The translations under genes and the position numbers were made by a program. From Trichomonas vaginalis G3 (taxonomy: Eukaryota; Parabasalia; Trichomonadida; Trichomonadidae), in assembly GCF_026262505.1 (NCBI RefSeq), contig NC_067204.1, forward strand, positions 19,508,860-19,572,859: a stretch of 64,000 bases of DNA, read 5' to 3'. Positions 39,780 to 47,928 of this stretch are shown piece by piece. Positions within the stretch are counted from its first letter, which is position 1. Each line of letters starts with the position of its first letter. Below the pieces are notes generated by a model. It ran no database searches and was not told the DNA's origin. It saw nothing but the letters and a program-made list of their open reading frames with translations.

Positions 39780-42046
39780 GGATACCCTTACATTGCGTAG
39801 TTAGAAAGAGAATATGATATTGTCATGATTGCTAAAGTTTTAGGCTCCAGAAATGAATATACATCAAACTGAAACAATTGAAAAATTGAATGAACTTTTG
39901 AGAGGTTCTCAAATAAAAAAAATTATCTAATTTTTTACAATATTACTATTATTTTATCCACATATGTATATATAGTAATTTGAGAAAACTTTTAGGAAAA
40001 AATAAGTTTAATAAAAATCTGAATTTTACTTGTTGTGGGATTGTTATTAATTGACACTCCAGACGTATTACTAATAGTTATGCGTATGCAATTAAAGTAT
40101 TTCTGATGGACATAATGTGAGATTTATATCAGATAATTCATTTCTACTATTAAGTTATTCATTTATGAGTTTGCACTTATTCGCACTAAATAAATAACTA
40201 TTAAAAATTGTTTTACTTAATTGACACCATATAATAGAGTGAATTTTGTTTGATCAAACAACAATAGATGATAGATATAAAGCCAAGAAACTTGCTATTA
40301 ATATGCTCTACTTGCTATTTCAATGTAAGTATGATATTTTCTAAATGTTTCGTTCAGATAACTTAGATATATTAGTCAAAATTTGAAATTTTAATAGCAC
40401 ATATATTAAAAATAATTATTATTCATAAAAGATTAATGAATAGTAAAAAAATCAATCAAATTATAAAAATACAACATTTAGAAGAATTCTTATTATCCTT
40501 CAAAAAGTCAGTATTTCTGCTGTAATTTTCTACAACATTGTAGTTATTGCACTTTGTCTATGGATTTGTATATATGTTATATATAAATTATATATCTAAA
40601 CTGCCCATAAGTGCAATTTTTATATAAATTGTTTATTTCTTTAACAATTTCATATGAATATGCTTTTTTAAGCGTATCAAAGCTGTGTTTTAATGTGCAT
40701 GGATATATCAAGAAAAATGTCGAAAAAAATGTGAATTCACAAATTCACTGAATTTTCACCGTTTTTTGAATTTTGCTACAGCACTAATATTAAATAATAC
40801 TAAAATCTTCTGTCTTTGTAAAAGAATAAATTCTGACAAAAAGTGCTCGTTTAAATTTAATGATCATCTGTATGACTAAGTGGTAAAAGTGTTTATGACC
40901 AAAAAGGGTTACATGCTTAGTCTATTTTTCTGACAGGATACTCTAGATTTACATGATCTCTATTTCATATCTCCGTTTTTAGATTCTTCGACAGATTTTA
41001 TGATAGAAAACCAAGATTAACAAATTTCCGGCATGTTAATGAAGAAATCTGCAGCTACCCTCAATATTATTTCAATAATCAGTATCGTTTCTCTTCCAAT
41101 TTATTTTTTTCTCAATAATTTAACAAGAAATAACAATACACACTTGGTTTTACGTATAAAAGCTAAGTGTCGAACTTAATCAACTTTACTTACTTAGCAA
41201 ATGAATATTTTTGTGGTTGCGAGTTCTGAATGCTGAAGTTTTAGATTTCTCTATAAATGATATCATTGCACTTACAATGTTGTTCCAGCCTATCGCATAA
41301 ATCATAGAAAATCCAAAAAAAAATAATATAAAGAAAATTCATGTCATGAAGTTCAAAAAATACCGTGTAACATTAAAATTTGTTATGCATAATACATTTT
41401 AGCTATTATTGATTTTTTTTAATTTTCGAGAAATTGAATGGTGAGTCCGATAGAGAAATTTTTAAAAAATCCTAGTGCCTCATAGAAGTAATTTCCCTCG
41501 TCTCCCATACTTCCAAATGTATGCATATGACATAAACTTTTATGCATTACACAAGTGGCCAATAATATCTATAGAGTAAAAAATTAGAAATTTAATTTTT
41601 TTATATGATAGTTATATTTCAGATTTGCGAGCGTAACTTTTTTCTCCATGGCATACTTGTTTTAAGAGCAAATGATCAAAATCGTCCTTCAATTATTGAA
41701 GGAGCTGATATCTTTTGAAAATTGAATTGAAAGGGTATTCAATTTTCAAATTTCCTCTCAATTTTGGAAACATATCAACTCTATGAATTAACAATTATGT
41801 GCCTTCACAGTTTATCAGTCATATAAGGTGCTTATAAAGAAAAAAGTTACGCTCGCAAAATATGTTTTTATATAGATTTCACATAAAATAATTATGTAAT
41901 TTCTAAAAAGAATATTTTTGTTCTTGAATATTAAAGTGTATTGTAGTTTAAAAAGTTTTAAATATGTTGCTAAAATTTCAGGTTTATAGCTCATGTCTAG
42001 CATGACTTCTTCGTATGCGCAAAAAATCTGACACGTAAGGGTATCC
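39780..42046. mobile_element. Non-coding TTAA-flanked element with 12-bp TIRs
   Basis: The ends GGATACCCTTAC and GTAAGGGTATCC are perfect inverses, and TTAA flanks both sides (39776-39779 and 42047-42050). The 2,267-bp interior is very AT-rich and has no frame that looks coding, so it is a non-autonomous element. A TTAA duplication is the mark of the piggyBac superfamily, but the tip sequence does not match a piggyBac end I recognise. It lies just upstream of the E2 ATPase gene. Confidence 0.75.
41624..41859. repeat. 22-bp inverted repeat pair inside the TTAA element
   Basis: TTTGCGAGCGTAACTTTTTTCT at 41624-41645 recurs inverted at 41838-41859, 192 bp apart. The arms are perfect. This may be a MITE nested in the larger element or an internal palindrome of it. 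No clear target duplication was found. Confidence 0.6.
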
Positions 42047-42070
42047 TTAATCAAAAATAAATTTATAACT

Positions 42071-43606
42071 TTAAACATTTCTATTCATCAATATTTCATC
42101 ATATGAACTTCTATACTGCGGTGGTGTACCTGTTGGATGATATTTCAAACCTTCATCCAGTGTCCATGTCCAATATGTAGTCCTAGTAAACCAAACCTGA
42201 GGAGGATTTGTCACCTTTGAACAGTAAGTGTCATTTTCACCCTGAATGATTGGATAAGTTTTCACTTGTACTGTAACTTGTGAGTTGAAAGTTTCTAATC
42301 CATCAAAGAATATACCCGCTCCATCACGTTGAACTGGAATAGTGCATAAGAATGAAGTTTGGTCTTTCCATGTTCTAGCTAATGGCGCACCATCATCATC
42401 ATTCAGTGGTCTAGTTAATGAATCCTCGTATTCTTCCGTGCATTCATTCACTCCATCTAAATCAGAAGCTTGAAGCATACGTGTAAAGAATATGTCACCC
42501 ACTGTGGTCATCGCTTGATCGGGGAAGTTTCTGGAATCTATAGTGACCTGAAGACCTCGAAGCATTGGATTTTCTAAAACTGTTCTTTGCATTGCATTCT
42601 TCGGAAATGTTAACACAACATCTGTAACATTATGAAGAGCGTATGAGAAATCTGAGCTAATACCTTCAGGAGTGATGCAACCTCCATTTAGTGAACGAAC
42701 GTCAATATGTTGAGCTGGAATCATGAATGGATCTTCCTTACTAAATAAACGTGGTATTGCTTTAACTGATTCTTCAATTAAACCGTATCCTGGTGTAATG
42801 CATTTATCCTCTAAAACTTCCATCTTTGTGCATGAAATAATAACACCATCAACTGTTGCGTCAGCAGATGTAGCGGCTAAGCTTGTAATTAATTTGGCAG
42901 GAAGTCCGATTTGTTGGAATTTGCGATCATATTTATAAACATGATTCATAATCTTTTCATAATTTTCATCAGTTATCTTTTCATAAACGTAATTTTGTAA
43001 ATCAGCAACTCTTAACGGGTCAACCTGACAAAATACTAAAGTATCCCTGAAAACATAATATTTAAGAATGATATCACCAAATGATTTAGGATAATCATCG
43101 AACGCCTGAAATGCTAACAAATCATTTACCGGAATAATCATATCAAAAGTGACATCAACTTCTTCATTTGCTTTCTTGAAAACTTCTGAAGGGTCAATAT
43201 ATTTACCACATACTGAGTTATCATATTTTTGAACATTATTATATAACGAATGAACAAACTTTTTAACTTTCCTTTCTGATTTTGGTTTATATGTTGCAAA
43301 TGCAAAAGATTCACGGGCGCAATCCATCTGAAGATAACCGGCATCACCTCTTTCGGTTTCTACTTCTAATTGTTTAAAGCTTTGATTTGATGATTTGTAA
43401 CCAACGAATAAACGCATGCATTTAAAAGCGGCATCACATGTGAAAGCTTTATTTGAAACTAGAGTTGCTTTAACTTTGCGTTTAATATATGTGTCACCTA
43501 ATTGGTTCACATCATGAGCTGGGTTTGTAATTCTTAAATGAGTTTGTTTATCATCAAAATATGGAGCATCAGAGTCATAGCATGAACTTTCAAGTTCTCT
43601 ATAATA
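42071..43606 (-). pseudogene. E2 major capsid protein, main part
   Basis: A beta-rich frame of about 510 codons has the size and layout of a Polinton double-jelly-roll capsid protein. Features include RKVKATLVSNKAFTCDAAFK, DVTFDMIIPVNDLLAFQAFD, NPMLRGLQVTIDSRNFPDQA, VGDIFFTRMLQASDLDG and QVTVQVKTYPIIQGENDTYC. A mariner inserted at 43607 separates this part from the start of the gene at 44912-45016. Apart from that insertion the frame looks whole. Confidence 0.7.
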
Positions 43607-44909
43607 TAGGGTGTCCAAAGGTGTGTTTAGCACAAACCTGAATACTGCGAATAGAAATAAACAAGTTACATATATATAAAGTTTATTTAAATATAATCAC
43701 CATTGGATTCAATCACGCGTTCGCAGCGATCGATCCAGGCTTGAAAGACACGCTTTAAATCATCATGAGAAAATTGCTCAAATTGCTCTCTTACAAAATT
43801 TTCAAGATCATCTGGACTCGCGAATTCGCGTCCTTCAGCTCTCTTTTTTAGCGTGCCGAATAAATAAAAGTCAGAGGGTGCAATATCAGGTGAATAAATT
43901 GGGTTTGGAACAACTTTGACATTGTTTTCCACCAAGTAATTCATTACCTTATGACTTTTGTGAACTCTTGAATTATCAAAATGAATTGCAAACTTTTGTT
44001 TTTGTTGTTTGGATTTCTCAAACTCATCAGAATTGATAATTTGAGTAAGAACATTGTCAATTAGATACTGAGCATTCATCGTATTAGGTTTTTGAAGAAT
44101 ATCAATTGCGATGATACCATTCACGCCCCAAAAAACCGACAACATAATCATTGGTGTGTCAATTTTTTCTTCGGGAATGTTTGCGGATTTTCATCCTTCG
44201 GGATCCACATGATTTTGGCTTCTGTTGCATATTGAAACCAAGACTCGTCCCCTGTTACTAAAAAGCGAAACTTCTTGGATTAATACGCACCCAATATAGA
44301 GAGGAGCTCTTTCGAAGATTGGACTCTAGATTTTTTTTGAACTGAATTAAGGTTGTGCGGAACCCAACGTGTATACGCTAGTTTGTAGTTCAAATAATTG
44401 TGCAGATAATAACTGACTGTTGTACGTGGTATCTTTGTCATCTCCTCTATCCTTCTGAGTGATGCTCTTGGGTCTTCATCTAGCGCTTGAAGAATTGCTT
44501 TGATTTTTCTTTGATCCGGCGATTTTTTGTCAATTTTTATGATGGGCGCCTTTTTGTTCATGAAGTGATACATCCTAACATGATACGTTACAGTGGAATA
44601 GCTAGGAGCATCCATACCGAAGCATTTTACCAATGTCTCGTAGATTTTTTTACAGTCTTTGCATTTTTTTGCAAGAGCGAGGATGTTTTCTTTATGATTC
44701 ATTAAAAAAATGAAAAAAATCCCGCCAAAATTTCCCGCGAAACCGCCTCTTGTCTCAAAATTCATTTTATATCCCAGCATGGCGCCAAAATACAACATAC
44801 TCATCATATACATATATTCATATTTTTTATTATATATTTATAATCAGCATATATCTCCTTTAATAGTCTCATATAGAGCGCTGTGCTAAACGCACCTTTG
44901 GACACCCTA
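43607..44909 (-). mobile_element. Mariner copy 1 (Tvmar1-like) inside the E2 capsid gene
   Basis: The 1,303-bp unit has ends TAGGGTGTCCAAAGG and CCTTTGGACACCCTA and is flanked by TA on both sides (43605-43606 and 44910-44911). It is about 99% identical to copy 2 at 53255. Insertion into the E2 capsid gene postdates E2. The length fits the roughly 1.3-kb Tvmar1 family of Trichomonas vaginalis. Confidence 0.92.
43687..44702 (-). pseudogene. Mariner transposase, copy 1 (broken)
   Basis: The likely start is ATG 44702 (MNHKENILALAKKCKDC). A helix-turn-helix region (ASLRRIEEMTKIPRTTVSYY) precedes the catalytic domain with VTGDESWFQY, IHFDNSRVHKSHK and YSPDIAPSDFYLF, a DD34D arrangement typical of mariner. 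Compared with copy 2 this copy has a nonsense codon (CAA to TAA) after LSILGAY near 44280, and one T fewer in the run near 44163, which shifts the frame. It is therefore inactive, but its ends look complete. Confidence 0.9.
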
Positions 44910-44911
44910 TA

Positions 44912-45016
44912 TCTTCTACCATCATTCTTTGCGAATATTTCATTTATCTTTTCGAATGAATGAAATACATTTCCATTAATCGGTTTAGTGTTTGGCACTA
45001 AATAGTTAGTCGTCAT
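44912..45016 (-). pseudogene. E2 major capsid protein, N-terminal part
   Basis: The frame begins MTTNYLVPNTKPINGNVFHS at ATTAATAAATG, the E2 start signal, and is cut by the mariner end. The mariner insertion therefore lies about 35 codons into the capsid gene. Confidence 0.6.
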
Positions 45017-45086
45017 TTATTAATAAATAAAAAAATCAAAATTAAAAGATGGAAATGAATTTTTAATTTTAATGAAATAATCAACT

Positions 45087-45302
45087 ATGGCTGCAGGTAT
45101 ATTTAAGAAACTGTGGGATAGAGTAAAAAGAGGGGCGAGTAAAGTTTGGGAAACATTGAAGAAGGGGGCAAATTGGATATTTAAGAATAAAGAAGCAATT
45201 AGTGGCGTTGCTGAATCAATAACACCAAAAGCTGCACCAATAAGAGAAATTTTAAATAAAGGAGAAAAAGTTTATCAAAGACTACAACCGATACTAAGAT
45301 AA
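45087..45302 (+). CDS. E2 amphipathic basic peptide A (71 aa)
   Basis: MAAGIFKKLWDRVKRGASKV opens an amphipathic, cationic helix rich in Trp/Lys, followed by a second helix region (NWIFKNKEAISGVAESITPK). Peptide B, 25 bp away on the other strand, starts with almost the same 10 residues (MAAGFFKKLWDGIKK). Such peptides resemble membrane-disrupting virion peptides such as the adenovirus pVI helix. This is a composition-based analogy. Confidence 0.6.
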   Translation: MAAGIFKKLWDRVKRGASKVWETLKKGANWIFKNKEAISGVAESITPKAAPIREILNKGEKVYQRLQPILR

Positions 45303-45326
45303 AAATAATATTTATTTATTTTTCCA

Positions 45327-45563
45327 CTATCTACCACCTATTTTATTAAGTATTCCTTCAGCAATTCCACCAACTGCGTTACCTGCTTGTGCTCCCATCG
45401 CCGGATTACCCGCTTTAGTACCTAATACTCCACCTATGATAGTTCCTGCCGTTTTCGCTACTGGTGCTAAAAAGTTTGCAACGGGTTTAATAATCTTTTT
45501 ATAAACCCAACCCGCAGCTTTCTTAATTCCATCCCATAATTTTTTAAAGAATCCTGCCGCCAT
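45327..45563 (-). CDS. E2 amphipathic basic peptide B (78 aa)
   Basis: A cationic amphipathic helix (MAAGFFKKLWDGIKKAAGWV) is followed by a Gly/Ala-rich hydrophobic segment (TAGTIIGGVLGTKAGNPAMG ... VGGIAEGILNKIGGR) that could insert in a membrane. It is paralogous to peptide A at its N-terminus and convergent with it. It probably forms a virion component that helps breach a membrane, which is inference. Confidence 0.6.
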   Translation of the reverse strand: MAAGFFKKLWDGIKKAAGWVYKKIIKPVANFLAPVAKTAGTIIGGVLGTKAGNPAMGAQAGNAVGGIAEGILNKIGGR

Positions 45564-45629
45564 TTCTGATTTAATATTAATTAAAAAATATATTTCATCA
45601 CTTATATTCTAATTTTTATTTAATGATAA

Positions 45630-45998
45630 ATGAAGCCGATTTTAAAAATAAATGAAACAGAGGAGGAAGAAATAAATGAAAGTGAAAATGTTCAACAAAA
45701 AATAAACGTTGTTAAACCAATTACTGAAATAAAATTTTTTTCATCTGTTGAAGAATTTAATGACTATTATGCTAATAATAAAAAATTATTTGAAGAATTG
45801 ACAACGTGTAAATTGAATAAAATGTTTAAAGTTGATGGATTCAAAATTTCAAAAATAAAAGGGGTGGTTAGTTTGAAATCTATTCCTCAATCAAGAATCA
45901 CCTCATTAATGAAAATAGATGATTTAACAAAAAGAATAGAAGAGATTGAAGAAAGAATGAATCAAATAATTGATTTCATAAATTCAAATAATCATTAG
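45630..45998 (+). CDS. E2 coiled-coil protein (122 aa)
   Basis: The start follows TTAATGATAAATG. An acidic N-terminus (ETEEEEINESENVQQKINVV) and a compact middle (VEEFNDYYANNKKLFEELTT) lead to a C-terminal coiled coil (MKIDDLTKRIEEIEERMNQI). No family was recognised. It lies between the peptide pair and the right TIR. Confidence 0.5.
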   Translation: MKPILKINETEEEEINESENVQQKINVVKPITEIKFFSSVEEFNDYYANNKKLFEELTTCKLNKMFKVDGFKISKIKGVVSLKSIPQSRITSLMKIDDLTKRIEEIEERMNQIIDFINSNNH

Positions 45999-46002
45999 TT
46001 TC

Positions 46003-46485
46003 TTAAAGTTCAATGTTGAACTCATCAAATTCATCTTCATCATTACCATTACCTTTAGCGAGTTTATTTACTCTTTCAACTTTATCTTTTGATAGTCTTT
46101 CGTTTAATTTTTTCTGAAGTTTTTCGTTACCAAGTTCTAAAATTTTACATGGATGATATTTAAACCCGTTAAATTCTTTTTCCTCAGTTTTAATCATTAA
46201 TCTACAAAGAACTTTAGTGAGGTGGTTTTGTTGTTTAAACCATTTATCCTTAATATTTGTTATAAATTCAATATCCGGAATTAATTCCCAAATTTTTGAA
46301 TTTTCGATTAATTTACCATCAAATGCAAAAGCAATAGGTTTAATATTAAACTTACCTTTATAAAATAAACTTTGTATGTAATCATCAAAATAAACGTCTA
46401 CTTGTTTAACCTGGGTGAGAATTGGTGAAAGTTTATCCATTAATTGATTCACAGTCACGAATTTTGAGCTGTTCATTTCATACAA
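46003..46485 (-). CDS. E2 protein with acidic tail (160 aa)
   Basis: MYEMNSSKFVTVNQLMDKLS opens the product. It continues with KPIAFAFDGKLIENSKIWEL and an acidic C-terminus (NGNDEDEFDEFNIEL). The start follows TTTATTTTGTATGAAATG on the minus strand. It weakly resembles the E3 protein at 30353-30826. It is convergent with 45630-45998, with a 4-bp gap. No function was recognised. Confidence 0.5.
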   Translation of the reverse strand: MYEMNSSKFVTVNQLMDKLSPILTQVKQVDVYFDDYIQSLFYKGKFNIKPIAFAFDGKLIENSKIWELIPDIEFITNIKDKWFKQQNHLTKVLCRLMIKTEEKEFNGFKYHPCKILELGNEKLQKKLNERLSKDKVERVNKLAKGNGNDEDEFDEFNIEL

Positions 46486-46512
46486 AATAAAAAAATAAAT
46501 TATTCAAAAAAT

Positions 46513-47290
46513 GTAAGACATGAATTTTTAAAGTTTATTTTTTAAAAAAATTATTTTTTATTTCATTATGGTAGTTTATTTTTTATTCATGAAAATAATT
46601 ATTTCTAATTTCTTTTACTCTCTCGTATATACTAGATTTAAAGAATTCAGAACATTTCCCATAATCTCCTAAATGTTTTCTTATCCCTAACGTGTGCCAG
46701 TTATTATATGAAACTGAATAAACTTTATCTTTATCTTTACACCTTTCATAACTTCCAATATATTTATATCTCAGTTTTGATTTAGCATTTTCATATTCAT
46801 TAGCGTTTAATAATTCACAGTCTTCCTTTTTAAATTGATGTTTAAGATATTCAGGATTTAATACTCTACGTTTATATGCTCCTAACTTAGTTCTAAAGGT
46901 TTTTCTACAAAATTTAGGAATTCCATCCTCTTTAATGTCATCAATGATTTCCATTTCATTATTTTCAATTTCTTCTTCTCGTTTATGAGGTCTTTGATTA
47001 TGACTCCATTGATTCCATGAAATTAAATATTCTTTATCATTATATTTATACCTCATTAGCTTATTTTGGCTTTCATATTCATTTAATAATTCACAATCTT
47101 CATTTTTAAATTGAAGTTTAACCCATTCAGGATTTAAACAATGTTTACTTAATCGCGGAATATCTGACATCATCTATATATAGCTTCTTTTATAAAAGAT
47201 AAAAAAATAAATTATTTTAAAATTAATGTTAATTTTTTAATGATTTATAAATAAATATATTTTAATGCATCGTCTATATATAGATGTAAC
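46513..47290. repeat. E2 right terminal inverted repeat (778 bp)
   Basis: Inverse of 3261-4038, ending CTATATATAGATGTAAC. It is followed by seven A and then host sequence. It contains the second copy of the 196-codon gene. Confidence 0.92.
46583..47173 (-). CDS. TIR-borne protein with an internal duplication (right copy)
   Basis: This is the second copy of the gene at 3378-3968, on the opposite strand and reading inward as the left copy does. One residue differs (Tyr in place of Asp in GSxERCKD). That both copies keep a full 196-codon frame while other E2 genes have broken suggests recent copying rather than selection at this site. Confidence 0.7.
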   Translation of the reverse strand: MMSDIPRLSKHCLNPEWVKLQFKNEDCELLNEYESQNKLMRYKYNDKEYLISWNQWSHNQRPHKREEEIENNEMEIIDDIKEDGIPKFCRKTFRTKLGAYKRRVLNPEYLKHQFKKEDCELLNANEYENAKSKLRYKYIGSYERCKDKDKVYSVSYNNWHTLGIRKHLGDYGKCSEFFKSSIYERVKEIRNNYFHE

Positions 47291-47928
47291 AAAAAAAGTC
47301 ACTAAACCCGTCATATCCTACTACTTTCGAAGTGATTTATGAAATTAATTCATATATTTTGAACATGATATCTCATAGGATAAAGAATAAAATTAACTGC
47401 TTAGAATCGAATTTTGAACATGATTTATTATTGAAATTATTTGATCATTGAATTTTCGGCGATTTAAATGGATCAATCCACAGTACAATATAACTAAAAT
47501 TGATATATGATATTAGTTTAAAAACGATTAAAAATTGCAACCGAAAATGGTCAAAAATAAGTCCCGAAAATATGAAATTTAGATAGCTAATTTGATTTGA
47601 TTAATTAAAGACGGCGAAAATTATATAGCGCGTTCTATCGGCGCGCAGCTAAGCTGCGCGCCGATATAAGCTGAAAATGTATCTTATCAATTAACAACAA
47701 AATCAAGAATGAATGTCATGCTGTGAATGTTAGGAACAAATGACATATGGAATGAATCGTATGCTCTATTTAAGGATAATTAAGGAAATTTTCCAAATCT
47801 CTAAAATCTTGGTTTAGTGCTGGGATAATGCGAACAATTAAAAGAAATTTAGTTGCTTTACTCATACTTGATATTATATAACATGAACAACACCTAAAAA
47901 TAATTTTCAAACTCAAGAACAAAAAAAA
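47291..47928. other. Host flank between E2 and the Hsp70-like gene
   Basis: No gene was seen. The stretch is AT-rich except for the GC-rich perfect palindrome at 47636-47666. The last 100 bp presumably hold the promoter of the Hsp70-like gene, and TCATA near 47861 fits the trichomonad initiator pattern, though it is rather far from the start. Confidence 0.5.
47636..47666. repeat. Perfect 15-bp inverted repeat, GC-rich
   Basis: TATCGGCGCGCAGCT, a single A, then AGCTGCGCGCCGATA. The arms are perfect, and the GC content (GGCGCGCAGCTAAGCTGCGCGCC core) stands out sharply in this AT-rich intergenic DNA. Role unknown. Confidence 0.85.

Larger units (their letters stand above)
3261..47290. mobile_element. 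E2: Maverick/Polinton with three later insertions
   Basis: Inverted repeats of 778 bp bound the element. It carries protein-primed type-B DNA polymerase, DDE integrase, packaging ATPase, major capsid protein, a phage-like fibre and minor virion proteins, the hallmark set of Polintons. Removing E3, the TTAA element and one mariner leaves about 18 kb, a usual Maverick length. The TIR copies differ by at most a base or so in their coding part, so insertion was recent on an evolutionary scale. Several genes are nevertheless broken: polymerase, fibre, the gene upstream of the polymerase, and the two genes hit by insertions. Confidence 0.92.

Noticed and set aside
41815-42078. 87-codon minus-strand frame at the end of the TTAA element
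   Set aside because: It is AT-driven, spans the element boundary and has no protein-like pattern.
47291-47335. Target-site duplication of E2
   Set aside because: The A/T runs at its two ends are inverse rather than direct, and the left flank is the E1 tip, so no duplication can be named.
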